Shown here in pieces: positions 8,500 to 17,333 of a stretch of DNA of 34,189 nt. Each line of letters begins with the position of its first letter. Position 1 is the first letter of the stretch. Position numbers and translations under genes: made by a program. Source of the DNA: an uncultured Paracoccaceae bacterium (lineage in GTDB: Bacteria; Pseudomonadota; Alphaproteobacteria; Rhodobacterales; Rhodobacteraceae); NCBI GenBank assembly GCA_937924905.1, contig CALDUK010000050.1, positions 1-34,189 on the forward strand. The letters are read 5' to 3'. Below the pieces are notes generated by a model. That model searched no databases. It was not told where the DNA came from and saw only the letters and a program-made list of their open reading frames with translations.

Positions 8500-9165
8500 A
8501 TGATCCGTCTTTATCACGTGCCTTTGTCGCCCTTCTGCCGGAAGGTCAGGTTGTCTCTGGCCGAGAAACGGCTGGAGGTCGAACTGGTGGAAGAGAAATA
8601 CTGGGAACGCGAGCCCGAATTTATCCGCCGCAACCCGGCGGGCAAGGTGCCGGTTCTGAAAATCGATGGTGTCACGCTGTCGGAAAGCACTGCAATTTGC
8701 GAGTATCTGGAAGAACGCTATCCCGAACCTGCGCTCTTGCCAAAAGCGCCCGCGGAACGCCACGAAGTCCGTCGTCTGGTCAGTTGGTTCGACGACAAGT
8801 TTCACAACGAAGTCACGTCGAAACTGCTGTATGAACGGGTGAACAAGAAGATCACCAAGGAAGGCTATCCAGACAGCGGCAATGTCAAAGCAGGCGCGCG
8901 GGCAATCAAGTCCCATCTCGAATATCTGGGATGGCTGCTGGACGAACGACGCTGGCTGGCCGGGTCGGAGCTGTCGCTGGCTGATTTTGCGGCCGCGTCG
9001 CATTTTTCTGCGCTGGACTATATCTCGGATGTGGATTGGGCGCTGAATGACACGGTGCGCGATTGGTATTCCAAGATCAAATCCCGCCCCGCCTTCCGCA
9101 GCCTGCTGGCCGATGCGGTTCCCGGTTTCCCGCCGCCGCAGCATTATGCGGACCTGGATTTTTAA
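8500..9165 (+). CDS. fzlA: FzlA-like GST-fold FtsZ-binding protein
   Basis: A 221-residue GST-fold protein. The N-terminal domain carries SPFCRKVRL (10-18), the cis-proline in KVPVL, and the Glu-Ser pair in [11 protein letters not shown]; the C-terminal domain is helical. The block [13 protein letters not shown] and the C-terminal end [11 protein letters not shown] fit the alphaproteobacterial FzlA group rather than detoxifying GSTs. FzlA in Caulobacter binds FtsZ filaments and is needed for constriction, and its extreme C terminus is important for that binding (family knowledge from memory). The gene lies 14 bases before queG. If the identification is wrong, it is an ordinary GST-family protein. 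Confidence 0.72.
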   Translation: MIRLYHVPLSPFCRKVRLSLAEKRLEVELVEEKYWEREPEFIRRNPAGKVPVLKIDGVTLSESTAICEYLEERYPEPALLPKAPAERHEVRRLVSWFDDKFHNEVTSKLLYERVNKKITKEGYPDSGNVKAGARAIKSHLEYLGWLLDERRWLAGSELSLADFAAASHFSALDYISDVDWALNDTVRDWYSKIKSRPAFRSLLADAVPGFPPPQHYADLDF

Positions 9166-9179
9166 GGCCGCGTGCTGCG

Positions 9180-10229
9180 ATGGCCGACCCCGCCCATGAT
9201 CTCAAATCAAGGCTGTTGATCGAAGCACGCGCGGCGGGCTTTGCCGCCTGTCGCGTTTGTCTGCCGTCCTCAGTCCCCGAAGTGCCCGCCAAGCTCAACG
9301 CGTTTCTAATGGCGGGTTACCACGGCCAGATGACCTGGCTGGAAGACCGCGCATCCTGGCGGGGCGATCCGCAAGCGCTGTGGCCCGAAGCGCGGTCGGT
9401 CATCATGCTGGCCGATGCCTATACGCCAGGACATGACCCGCTGGAGGATTTGAACCACAAAAGCAACGGCGTGATCTCGGTGTATGCGCGCGGGCGCGAT
9501 TACCATGACGTGGTCAAAAAGCGCCTGAAACGCATTGCGCGCTGGCTGGCAGCCGAAGCGGATTGCGGCGTAAAGGTCTTTGTCGATACAGCCCCGGTGG
9601 CCGAGAAACCCCTGGCCCACGCAGCGGGGCTGGGATGGCAGGGCAAACACACCAACCTTGTGTCGCGCGAATTGGGCAACTGGGTTTTTCTGGGCGCGCT
9701 CTTCACCACCGCGCATTTGCAACCGGACGACGCAGAAACCGACCATTGCGGGTCTTGCACTCGTTGTCTGGACATCTGCCCGACGGATGCTTTCCCGACC
9801 CCTTATCAACTGGATGCACGTCGCTGCATTTCCTATCTGACGATTGAACACAAAGGCCCGGTTGATCCGGCGCTGCGCCCTGCACTTGGCAACCGCATTT
9901 ACGGCTGTGATGACTGTCTTGCGGTATGCCCTTGGAACAAGTTCGCGCAAACCGCCCGCGACCAGCGCTATGAAACGCGTGGCGATCTTGATGCCCCTGC
10001 GCTTTCGACGCTGGCCGCTTTGGATGATGCGGGGTTTCGTGAGAAATTTGCGGGCTCGCCCATCAAACGTACGGGTCGGGACCGCTTTGTGCGAAACGTG
10101 GCCTATGCCATCGGTAATTCGCGAGACCCTGGATTGTTGCCCGCCGTACAGGCGCTGATAAACGACAGCGACCCCGTTGTGGCCGAGGCGGCAGGTTGGG
10201 CCATCCAAAAACTGAAGGAAACGGCGTGA
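9180..10229 (+). CDS. queG: Epoxyqueuosine reductase
   Basis: Last step of queuosine synthesis: reduces epoxyqueuosine to queuosine in the wobble position of GUN tRNAs, using cobalamin and two [4Fe-4S] clusters. Visible features of the 349-residue protein are the conserved Asp in [13 protein letters not shown], the downstream [10 protein letters not shown], and two ferredoxin-type cysteine sets ([12 protein letters not shown] with a distal CISY, and [15 protein letters not shown]). A C-terminal HEAT-like stretch (residues about 300-345) is present. The start at 9180 is chosen because the family N terminus begins near here and longer versions run back into fzlA. The stop overlaps the next start as GTGA. 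Confidence 0.94.
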   Translation: MADPAHDLKSRLLIEARAAGFAACRVCLPSSVPEVPAKLNAFLMAGYHGQMTWLEDRASWRGDPQALWPEARSVIMLADAYTPGHDPLEDLNHKSNGVISVYARGRDYHDVVKKRLKRIARWLAAEADCGVKVFVDTAPVAEKPLAHAAGLGWQGKHTNLVSRELGNWVFLGALFTTAHLQPDDAETDHCGSCTRCLDICPTDAFPTPYQLDARRCISYLTIEHKGPVDPALRPALGNRIYGCDDCLAVCPWNKFAQTARDQRYETRGDLDAPALSTLAALDDAGFREKFAGSPIKRTGRDRFVRNVAYAIGNSRDPGLLPAVQALINDSDPVVAEAAGWAIQKLKETA

Positions 10230-10846
10230 CCCTGACGACGCTAAAGGACCTGACCCAGATGTTGTTGGCCAAAGATCCAGGCCAGCGGCTCATCATCGGC
10301 ATTGCGGGTCCGCCGGGGTCTGGCAAATCAACAATGGCGGACGCGCTGTGCGATGCATTGAACACAGCCAAACCGGGCCTGGCCGCGGTTTTGCCGATGG
10401 ATGGGTTTCACTTTGACGATGCCGTTCTTGTGCCGCGCGGCTGGCGTCCGCGCAAAGGCGCGCCGCATACGTTTGATGTGAACGGGTTCCTTTCGGTACT
10501 GGACCGGCTGCGCGCAAATCAGGAAGATGAGATCGCCGTGCCGGTGTTCTTTCGGGAAGAAGAGATCGCGCATAACGCCGCGCGGATGATTGCGCGGCAG
10601 GTGGGAATACTGATTGTCGAAGGCAACTATCTGCTGCTGGATCAAGACCCCTGGACCGCGCTTCGCTTTGACACAACCATCTATCTCGATGTGCCAAAAG
10701 CCGAATTGCGACGGCGACTGGAAGACCGGTGGCAAGACCTGACCGGCGACGCGTTGCGGGCGAAGATGGACGAAAACGATATGCCGAATGTCGAACTTGT
10801 GCTGTCCTGCCGGCGGCCCGCAGATTTCATCATTCAGAACATTTAG
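10226..10846 (+). CDS. FrcK/uridine-kinase-like P-loop kinase
   Basis: A 206-residue P-loop kinase of the nucleoside/pantothenate kinase-like family. The Walker A motif is GPPGSGKST (28-36), and the substrate-binding region PMDGFHFDD with the Arg-rich [14 protein letters not shown] follows. [12 protein letters not shown] is the Walker B-like strand, and RRRLEDRW is a lid-type stretch. The closest characterised relative I recall is FrcK, encoded with the rhizobial fructose ABC importer frcBCA; here an Frc-type importer lies 3.4 kb away. The start is the GTG at 10226 overlapping the queG stop. It converges on the oxidoreductase gene and overlaps it by 4 bases. The phosphoacceptor is not known. 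Confidence 0.78.
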   Translation: MTLTTLKDLTQMLLAKDPGQRLIIGIAGPPGSGKSTMADALCDALNTAKPGLAAVLPMDGFHFDDAVLVPRGWRPRKGAPHTFDVNGFLSVLDRLRANQEDEIAVPVFFREEEIAHNAARMIARQVGILIVEGNYLLLDQDPWTALRFDTTIYLDVPKAELRRRLEDRWQDLTGDALRAKMDENDMPNVELVLSCRRPADFIIQNI

Positions 10847-11907
10847 CCAGTCTTCGGCACCCAGCCTGTGTAAAACGGATGGTCTTTGACCAAAGGCAAT
10901 GCGATGGGCCGGTTTTGGTGCGCCGAAGCGTAACACGCCGTGACAAACTCTAACGATTGTTTGCCGTCGTCCAGCGTAACGGCCTGATCATCCGTGCCAT
11001 CCAAAGCATCGGCAATTGCGCCAAACAATCCCACAAACCCCGCTTGCTGATCGGGCACATGCGCCAGCACCGCATCGATTTCTGATTGCGCCCGGGGCGC
11101 GCGCGCCGTGAACTGCCAGTTTTTTGCGGCCAGTGCATAGGGTGCGGTGTCGCTTTCGACGGTAAATCCTTCGAACATCAACCGCATCCGGCTGCTGTTA
11201 TCCGCCGCGCCTAGGGTGACCGAAGATGTGATCGGTGCGCCCGACGCCATTCGGATGCTTAAGGCCGCGCAGTCTTCGACCTCGACCTCATTCACCCGTG
11301 TTGCGCAATCCGCAAAAACCTGAGCCACCGGGCCCAGGATTGACGTCAGCATATCGTGGATATGGATTGCATGCCCCAAAAGCGCGCCGCCGTGTTCGCC
11401 CGCCCAGGTGCCGCGCCAGTCCACAGCGTAATACGCTGCATCCCGGTCCCAATGGGTTTCAAGCGACCCGGCATAGCATCGGCCCGCAAGCCCGGCCGTT
11501 TGAAGTGCGCGCAATTGTGCAGTGCCCAGACCGAACCGATATTGAAACACCGGAAAAATGCGTTTGCCCGACGTTGTGCTGGCGGCAATCAGATCGTCAC
11601 AAGCGGCAACCGAGGTGGCGAGAGGTTTCTCGCAAATGGCTTGTTTGCCCGCCGTCAGAACGGCCAAACAAGCTTGATGATGAAGATGCGGCGGCAGGCA
11701 AATATCGACAAGGTCAAGCGTCGGATCGCCCAGCACGGCGTCCATGTCGGCAGATGTTGGTATGCCATGCGGCCCCGCAATCTGATCAGCGCGGGCCCGG
11801 TTTACATCACAAACAATGGCGACTTCAAAGCGGTTGGGCAGGGCAAGATAGGCTTGCAGATGTTCCGCCCCAATGCCTGCACCCAGAATGGCGACGCGAT
11901 AAGTCAT
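10843..11907 (-). CDS. Gfo/Idh/MocA family oxidoreductase (A)
   Basis: A 354-residue NAD(P)-dependent oxidoreductase. The N-terminal Rossmann domain has ILGAGIGAEH (7-16) and the family Glu-Lys-Pro motif at 93-95 (CEKPLA), whose Lys is the expected catalytic/cofactor residue. The C-terminal alpha/beta substrate domain has GGALLGHAIHIHDM. In that motif the Asp found in inositol dehydrogenase-type enzymes is Gly178, while His182 and Asp185 remain. It therefore belongs to a different subgroup from its neighbour and may act on a different carbon. It is the last of three leftward oxidoreductase genes, and its ATG overlaps the upstream stop as ATGA. Confidence 0.9.
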   Translation of the reverse strand: MTYRVAILGAGIGAEHLQAYLALPNRFEVAIVCDVNRARADQIAGPHGIPTSADMDAVLGDPTLDLVDICLPPHLHHQACLAVLTAGKQAICEKPLATSVAACDDLIAASTTSGKRIFPVFQYRFGLGTAQLRALQTAGLAGRCYAGSLETHWDRDAAYYAVDWRGTWAGEHGGALLGHAIHIHDMLTSILGPVAQVFADCATRVNEVEVEDCAALSIRMASGAPITSSVTLGAADNSSRMRLMFEGFTVESDTAPYALAAKNWQFTARAPRAQSEIDAVLAHVPDQQAGFVGLFGAIADALDGTDDQAVTLDDGKQSLEFVTACYASAHQNRPIALPLVKDHPFYTGWVPKTG

Positions 11908-12905
11908 TCCTCGGCCAAAGCCTGGGCCTTCAGCGCCAATTTCATTGTGGTAAACGCATGGGTCTGCGCCATGGCCGTTTCTGTCCGGTCTTCGACATCC
12001 GCGATCAATCGTTTGAAATAGGGCAGACCGGCATCGCGCGCGTCAATGCGCGTGTTTTCTTCACCGTTCACCAGATAAAGCGTATCGGTCACATGCGGCT
12101 GACCAATGTCGGTGTATTTGCGCAGCTCAATCTGCCCTTCGGTGCCCTGAATAAACAAACGCCCGTCGCCCCAGGTTGGCAGGCCGTCCGGCGTGAACCA
12201 GTCGACACGGACATAGCCATGCCCATTGTCCGAGCGAAGCACCATTTCGCCAAAGTCCTGAAACCCCGGATGATCCGGCATCGTCGTGTTTTCGACATGC
12301 GCATGGGCGATGTCGGCGGTGCCGCTGCCTGTGAAATGCAGGAACTGATCAATCTGATGGCTGCCGATGTCGCACAATATGCCGCCGTATCGCGGGCGGT
12401 TGAAAAACCAATCGGGCCGTGTTTTCAGGTTCTTTTTGTGCGGCCCCAGCCCGACGGTTTGCACCACGCGTCCAATGGCCCCGCCAAAGACCAGCTGCTC
12501 GGCACGGGTCACGGCGGGCACCTGAAACCGTTCCGAGAAATTCACCGACCAGATGCGGCCGGTCTTGGCCTGCACCTGCCGCAGCTTGGTCAATTGATCC
12601 AGCGTCGTGCAGCCCGGTTTGTCGATCATCACGTCTTTTCCCGCTTGCATCGCCTTGATTGCCAAGCGCGCGCGGTCGCCCGGAACGGCTGAAATCAGAA
12701 CCATCCGCACCTGAGGATCATCAAGGATACGGCGCGGATCGTCTGTCTTTTGCACGTCTGGAAAGACTGCGTTGAACTTGGTTTCCGTCACCGCCGGCCC
12801 ATCGGTCCAATAGCCATCGGCCCAACACCCTTCGGCCATCATGTTCGACAGCATCCCAAAGATATGGCCGTGATCTATTCCCAGAATGCCAAGCTTGAAC
12901 GCCAT
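11904..12905 (-). CDS. Gfo/Idh/MocA family oxidoreductase (B)
   Basis: A 333-residue oxidoreductase of the same superfamily. The N-terminal glycine motif is unusual (ILGIDHGHIFGML, 7-19) and replaces the usual GxGxxG. The family triplet is Asp-Lys-Pro at 95-97 (MIDKPG). The substrate domain has the full catalytic set GGILCDIGSHQID, with Asp179, His183 and Asp186, as in inositol dehydrogenases. The start at 12905 is chosen because AAGGA lies nine bases upstream and a Rossmann strand follows at once; the longer version would run into the upstream gene. Only four bases separate it from gene C. Confidence 0.88.
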   Translation of the reverse strand: MAFKLGILGIDHGHIFGMLSNMMAEGCWADGYWTDGPAVTETKFNAVFPDVQKTDDPRRILDDPQVRMVLISAVPGDRARLAIKAMQAGKDVMIDKPGCTTLDQLTKLRQVQAKTGRIWSVNFSERFQVPAVTRAEQLVFGGAIGRVVQTVGLGPHKKNLKTRPDWFFNRPRYGGILCDIGSHQIDQFLHFTGSGTADIAHAHVENTTMPDHPGFQDFGEMVLRSDNGHGYVRVDWFTPDGLPTWGDGRLFIQGTEGQIELRKYTDIGQPHVTDTLYLVNGEENTRIDARDAGLPYFKRLIADVEDRTETAMAQTHAFTTMKLALKAQALAEE

Positions 12906-12909
12906 GGGT

Positions 12910-13932
12910 CTATTCCTTTGGCACCAGGATGCACTGACCCGTGCGCCCGGCCTCTTCGATTGCACTGATCAGGCCGTGCACCTTCAACGCCTCGCGCCCT
13001 GTCACCATTGGTGGGCGGGCCAGATCCAATGCATCGGCAAAGTCTTCAACTATGGTTTGGTGCCAGTCGCTGGTAAACGCCATCGGGTCTGCGCCCGATC
13101 CCGACCCTGCGCTTTCTCCGATCTCTTTTGTCGTGCCGTCCTTCATATCAAGTCGCAAGACACCGGCCGCCAATCTGGCCGAGCCGTTCTGGCAATGCAG
13201 CGTGATCGTTTCGCTTGCGCCCGGATAACTTGCCGTTGACGCGAAAAGACTGCCGACCGCGCCATTTGAAAAAGCCAGCCCTGCAGTGACAAAATCTTCT
13301 GCTTCCATCGAATGGATAGCCGTGGTGGCGCACATCGCGGTCACTTCGCTGACCGGACCGGTCAGTGACAACATAAGATCCAGCGTGTGGATGGCTTGAC
13401 TGATCAGCACCCCGCCGCCGTCGCGCTCATAGCTGCCGCGCCCTGCTTCGTCGTAGTAAGCCTGGGGGCGCCACCAGGGAACGGCGACCTCAATAGCGAT
13501 CAGCGGGCCCAGTTCTGGCATGTGGGCGTGCAATGTCTTGGCCGCTGGGCGCGCGCGGTGCTGCAGCACAATGCCAAGCGGGACGTTCAGCGCTTCGCAC
13601 ATTTCGACCAGCGCCAAAGCGGTGTCATAGGTCCGCTCGACTGGTTTTTCCATAAGGATAGGTTTGCCCGCCGCCGCCAGACATTCGATGATGTCGCGCC
13701 GTGCATTGGGGGGTGTGGCGACAATCGCAAAATCGACATCGGGATCATCCGCGATGTCTTGGACGCTCTTCGATGTTCGGGCGCAAACATCAGGATATGA
13801 ACAAAGAAACTTTTCCTGGCTGATTAGGCTTGGGGCATAAACAGTTTCCAAGCGCACGCGCTTGGACGCCCGAATGGCCGCGCCATAGGTGCCGGACACC
13901 ATGCCCAATCCGATAAGTGCGGCCCGTTTCAT
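12910..13932 (-). CDS. Gfo/Idh/MocA family oxidoreductase (C)
   Basis: A 340-residue oxidoreductase and the first gene of the leftward trio. It has the Rossmann motif LIGLGMVSGTY (6-16), ATPP after strand 4, and Glu-Lys-Pro at 95-97 (LMEKPV). The substrate domain has GGGVLISQAIHTLD, the Q-A-I-H variant: Ser178 replaces the Asp, while His182 and Asp185 are retained. This variant is shared with some sugar- and nucleotide-sugar 3-dehydrogenases (from memory), so the enzyme may oxidise a ring hydroxyl. It is transcribed away from the ABC importer across a 346-base region, and the two operons probably serve one pathway. Confidence 0.9.
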   Translation of the reverse strand: MKRAALIGLGMVSGTYGAAIRASKRVRLETVYAPSLISQEKFLCSYPDVCARTSKSVQDIADDPDVDFAIVATPPNARRDIIECLAAAGKPILMEKPVERTYDTALALVEMCEALNVPLGIVLQHRARPAAKTLHAHMPELGPLIAIEVAVPWWRPQAYYDEAGRGSYERDGGGVLISQAIHTLDLMLSLTGPVSEVTAMCATTAIHSMEAEDFVTAGLAFSNGAVGSLFASTASYPGASETITLHCQNGSARLAAGVLRLDMKDGTTKEIGESAGSGSGADPMAFTSDWHQTIVEDFADALDLARPPMVTGREALKVHGLISAIEEAGRTGQCILVPKE

Positions 13933-14278
13933 GCGATGGTCAATCGACCTGTGGCGGGGATTCGTGTGCTCACACTTACGGGGTCTTTCAGTCAGAAAAG
14001 AAGAATTGCGCTATGCCCAACAGGCTAATGCGACAAAACAGCGAAAGCCAGAGCGCGATCCAAAGTCTTGCCAAAGCCACTTGCGTGTCGCGGGCCCGGC
14101 GATGAAGTCGCGGGTTGCCGAAACACATTGAAAAACCGCGTTTGGCCAGAAATTCTTACCATTTTGGGCGCAGTTAGCGACATTGAAAACATTAAATGCG
14201 ACATCGGCAGGACGATTCCGCTTGCGCTAACATTTCCGTGCAAGTTAAATCGGCAGTGGTTCAAATAGGGAGGAACCA
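13933..14278 (+). promoter_or_regulatory. Promoter and LacI-type operator before the sugar importer
   Basis: This 346-base region separates the oxidoreductase operon from the importer. I see no gene in it. Near the importer there is a promoter-like pair, TTGCGC (14222-14227) and TTAAAT (14245-14250), 17 bases apart. A palindrome CGCTTGCGCTAACA (14219-14232) overlaps the -35 box and matches the LacI-type operator TGTTAGCGCTAACA at 11 of 14 positions. A second half-site, GTTAGCG, starts at 14173. A strong GGGAGG (14268-14273) precedes the importer's first ATG. No regulator gene is in the window, so the operator is inference. Confidence 0.42.
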
Positions 14279-15202
14279 ATGAAGAAAGTTCTGTTGGCGG
14301 CTGCTGCCGCTGCTACCGTTGCCACTGGCGTTTTCGCCGCAGGTCACGGCGAGCGATATGTCATGATCACGCACACTCAAGGCACCGACCCGTTCTGGCC
14401 GGTTGTCGAAAAAGGTGGCCGTGATGCAGCTGAAGATGTTGGCGCTACTCTGGAATACAACTTTGACGTTTCGGGCGACATGTCCGCGATGGCTGCTTTG
14501 ATCGAAGCTGCTGCGGCATCTAACCCAGATGGCATCATCGTTTCGCTGCCTGACGCCGATGCGCTTGGGCCTGCAATCAAGGCCGCCGTCGCTGACGGCA
14601 TTCCAGTCATCACAATTAACTCGGGCCTCGAAGCTTCGGCCGAGCTGGGTGCTTTGATGCACGTTGGTCAGCCCGAGCGTGACGCGGGTGAAGCTGCCGG
14701 TACACGTGCTGCTTCTGAAGGCGTGACCAACGGTCTTTGCCTGAACCAGGAAGCGTTCAACACAGCGCTTGTTGACCGTTGCGAAGGTTACTTTTCTGGT
14801 GTCGGCGGCGATCTGAACATGATCGACGTGTCGAATGACCCGGCTCAGATCGAAACCCGTACAGCTGCGGCTTTGCAGGCTGACCCGTCGATCGACGGCG
14901 TTCTGGCTGTTGGCCCGCATGTTTGTGAAGCAGCCGTCAAAGCCATCGACGCTGTTGGCGCTGACGTGCACCTGGCTTGCTTTGACCTTTCGCCTGGCGT
15001 GATGGACATGATTGCTGACGGCCGCGCTGCCTTCACAATCGACCAGCAGCAGCGTCTGCAGGGTTACATGCCTGTGATCGTTTTGCACCTTTACAACAAC
15101 CACGCTGGCCTTCTGCCGGGCAACAACGTTGCTTCGGGCCCAGGCTTCGTGGATGCGTCTAACGCAGGTGCTGTTAAAGAGCTGGCGGGCATCGACCGCT
15201 AA
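14279..15202 (+). CDS. Sugar ABC transporter substrate-binding protein (FrcB-like)
   Basis: A 307-residue periplasmic binding protein of the type-1 (ribose/LacI-like) fold. A signal peptide covers about residues 1-20 (MKKVLLAAAAAATVATGVFA). The mature part begins YVMITHTQGTDPFWPVVEKG, the usual sugar-binding start, and continues with NPDGIIVSLPD and a strand-turn with DGVLAVGP. The family binds pentoses, hexoses or polyols; the ligand cannot be told here. Codons are unusually rich in GCT and GTT compared with the neighbours, which may reflect high expression. A strong GGGAGG lies five bases before the ATG. A hairpin after the stop probably sets it above the permease level. Confidence 0.93.
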   Translation: MKKVLLAAAAAATVATGVFAAGHGERYVMITHTQGTDPFWPVVEKGGRDAAEDVGATLEYNFDVSGDMSAMAALIEAAAASNPDGIIVSLPDADALGPAIKAAVADGIPVITINSGLEASAELGALMHVGQPERDAGEAAGTRAASEGVTNGLCLNQEAFNTALVDRCEGYFSGVGGDLNMIDVSNDPAQIETRTAAALQADPSIDGVLAVGPHVCEAAVKAIDAVGADVHLACFDLSPGVMDMIADGRAAFTIDQQQRLQGYMPVIVLHLYNNHAGLLPGNNVASGPGFVDASNAGAVKELAGIDR

Positions 15203-15230
15203 GCTTCTGAAAAGCTTTTAAAATCAGACC

Positions 15231-15257
15231 AGGCGGGGTTTTCCCCGCCTGTTCTTT
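15231..15257 (+). terminator. Intra-operon hairpin (attenuator) after the binding protein
   Basis: AGGCGGGG (15231-15238) pairs perfectly with CCCCGCCT (15243-15250) around a TTTT loop, followed by GTTCTTT. The 8-bp GC-rich stem with a broken T-tract suits partial termination or 3'-end protection of the upstream mRNA. Binding-protein genes often have such a hairpin so that they are made in excess over the permease. Confidence 0.7.
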
Positions 15258-15290
15258 GAGGAAAATCAACTTAATTTTCGTGGGGACAGA

Positions 15291-16472
15291 ATGGCAGACC
15301 GTAGCGAATCTGACAGACTGGCAAAAGAAACCTGGCTGCAACGCACGATCAGACGCCCAGAGATTGGCGCTTTTATCGTGATGATTGTGATCATCGTTGC
15401 ACTGGCTTTCGCGTCTGACGGCAAAGCGTTCAACGCTTTGGGTTTGAAGAACAATATCAAAATTATCGCACAGTATGGCATCATCGCCATCGGTGCCGCG
15501 ATGCTGATGATTGCAGGGGAATTCGACCTGTCGATCGGTTCGATGATCGGGTTTGCCGGCATGTCGATGGCATTGATGCTGAAATGGGGACTGCCCTTTG
15601 GCATGGGCGAGGCGACGCCGTTCACCGCTTTCCTCGTGACACTGGTGATGACACTGGCTCTGGGCTGGATCATTGGCACAATCGTTGTCCGATCCGGGCT
15701 TTCAAGCTTTATCGTAACGCTTGCATTCCTGTTTTTCCTGCGCGGCACAACCGAGGTTGCGTTCCGCCTTATAAACCAATCGACACAGGTTTCCGGCCTT
15801 CCCGACTTTAAGGAAGAAAGCTGGTTCGCCAACATTCTGGGCGGCGAAGTCTTTGGCTGGTTCTACAGCGCCTGGTTTTGGATAGGGCAGAAAATGACGG
15901 CGGGCGTCGAGTTTCCGACGCGCCTGACCAACGAAAACATCAATTATCTTGCGACGTTGAACATCAACCGGCGTCTGGAACAATGGGTGACCGGGTTTGA
16001 CGCGCGGTTCCTTTGGTTCATCGTGATCGCGGCTATTGCCTATTTCGTCCTAAGCCGGACGCAGTTGGGCAACTGGATTTTCGCCACCGGCGACAACAAG
16101 GAAGCGGCGCGGGCGAATGGTGTACCGGTGAATGCCGTTAAGGTTGGTTGCTTTATGTTTACCGCTTTCTGCGCGACCATGTTTGCCGCGTGTCAGGTGT
16201 TTGACACGAACACATCGGATGCCGCGAAAGGCAACCTGATGGAACTGTTCGCCATTGCCATCGCCGTTGTCGGCGGGACGCTGATGACGGGTGGGTTCGG
16301 ATCCATCTTAGGCGTTGTTTTTGGGGCAATAACTGTCGGTCTTGTGGCCAATGCCGTGTTCTTCATTCCAGAGATCGACGGCGCGTGGTTCCGGGTTTTC
16401 CTGGGCGCGATCTTGCTGGCCGCCGTGTTCGCCAACGAACGCATCCGCAAACGTATCACGGGGGGGATTTAA
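15291..16472 (+). CDS. Sugar ABC transporter permease (FrcC/RbsC-like)
   Basis: A 393-residue inner-membrane permease of the ribose/fructose type. It has many hydrophobic helices, including the family segment ALMLIAGEFDLSIG-like stretch (residues about 68-84, MLMIAGEFDLSIGSMIG) and the C-terminal GGTLMTGGFGSILGVVFGA region. A long polar loop between about 168 and 240 makes it larger than E. coli RbsC (about 320 residues). Its likely partners are the upstream binding protein and the single ATPase that starts 3 bases after its stop. GGGGA precedes the ATG. Confidence 0.92.
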   Translation: MADRSESDRLAKETWLQRTIRRPEIGAFIVMIVIIVALAFASDGKAFNALGLKNNIKIIAQYGIIAIGAAMLMIAGEFDLSIGSMIGFAGMSMALMLKWGLPFGMGEATPFTAFLVTLVMTLALGWIIGTIVVRSGLSSFIVTLAFLFFLRGTTEVAFRLINQSTQVSGLPDFKEESWFANILGGEVFGWFYSAWFWIGQKMTAGVEFPTRLTNENINYLATLNINRRLEQWVTGFDARFLWFIVIAAIAYFVLSRTQLGNWIFATGDNKEAARANGVPVNAVKVGCFMFTAFCATMFAACQVFDTNTSDAAKGNLMELFAIAIAVVGGTLMTGGFGSILGVVFGAITVGLVANAVFFIPEIDGAWFRVFLGAILLAAVFANERIRKRITGGI

Positions 16473-16475
16473 ACG

Positions 16476-17246
16476 ATGGCCGATCCGTATCTACGCGTTG
16501 AGAATCTGGTCAAACGCTTTGGTCCTTTTACCGCTTTGGGCGGTGTGGATCTGGAGGTTTTTCCCGGCGAAGTGCATGCGCTTCTTGGGGACAACGGTGC
16601 CGGAAAATCGACTTTGATCAAGACCTTGGCCGGTGTTCACCAGCCGTCCGAGGGCCAGATCTTTATTCAGGGCAAACCTGTCAATTTCCGTTCGCCGCGC
16701 GATGCGTCGGCGGCGGGGATTGGGACAGTTTATCAGGATCTTGCGCTGAACCAGTTGATGAGTGTGACCCGGAACTTCTTTATGGGACGCGAGCTGAAAG
16801 GGCCTTTGGGCACGCTTCGCATCGATGAGATGGACCAGATTGCACATGATGAGATGCTGAAGATCGGTATCGATTTTTCTGATCCATCTCAGGCAGTTGG
16901 CACCATGTCAGGGGGTCAGCGGCAAACGCTGGCGATTGCGCGCGCCATCTATTTTGGCGCGAAAGTTCTGATCCTTGACGAACCGACCTCGGCCCTTGGG
17001 CAGAAGCAGCAGATGGGTGTTCTGAAGACCATCAAGCGGGTGCGCGCGCGAGGTGATATCGCGATTATTTTCATTACTCACAATGAGATACACTCGCGTT
17101 TGGTTGCCGACCGTTTCACCTTTCTGGCGCTTGGCAAGATCATTGGGGCGGGGACGTCCAGTGAGATTGGTGACAATGAAATGCGGCGTCTTATGTCCGG
17201 TGGGGCTGAAATGGGCGATCTGGAGCAGGAGCTTGCAGGCATCTGA
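16476..17246 (+). CDS. Sugar ABC transporter ATPase, single-domain (FrcA-like)
   Basis: A 256-residue ABC ATPase that powers the sugar importer at the inner membrane. It has Walker A GDNGAGKST (38-46), Q-loop YQDLALNQ, signature MSGGQRQT (144-151), Walker B VLILDEPTSAL (164-174) with Glu169, and His202 of the H-loop. Ribose-type importers usually carry a fused double ATPase of about 500 residues. A single domain of this length is the layout of FrcA and similar proteins, so two copies probably dimerise. The permease stop is 3 bases upstream. A strong terminator follows 37 bases after its stop. Confidence 0.94.
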   Translation: MADPYLRVENLVKRFGPFTALGGVDLEVFPGEVHALLGDNGAGKSTLIKTLAGVHQPSEGQIFIQGKPVNFRSPRDASAAGIGTVYQDLALNQLMSVTRNFFMGRELKGPLGTLRIDEMDQIAHDEMLKIGIDFSDPSQAVGTMSGGQRQTLAIARAIYFGAKVLILDEPTSALGQKQQMGVLKTIKRVRARGDIAIIFITHNEIHSRLVADRFTFLALGKIIGAGTSSEIGDNEMRRLMSGGAEMGDLEQELAGI

Positions 17247-17282
17247 GCCTTTTCGCCAACCCATTGAAAACACGTTGACTAC

Positions 17283-17316
17283 AGGGTCATCCGGCATCTC
17301 CGGGTGGCCCTTTTTT
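17283..17316 (+). terminator. Strong Rho-independent terminator of the sugar operon
   Basis: GGGTCATCCGG (17284-17294) pairs with CCGGGTGGCCC (17300-17310) over 11 bp including two G-U pairs, with a CATCT loop. It is followed by six T (17311-17316), the first of which can pair with A17283. This closes the importer operon. Confidence 0.88.
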
Positions 17317-17333
17317 CATGCGGTGCCCAACCT

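Noticed and set aside
11235..12692. Long rightward open frame of 485 codons
   Set aside because: It is antisense to two clear oxidoreductase genes. The product is low-complexity (Pro/Arg/His/Gln-rich) with no motif.
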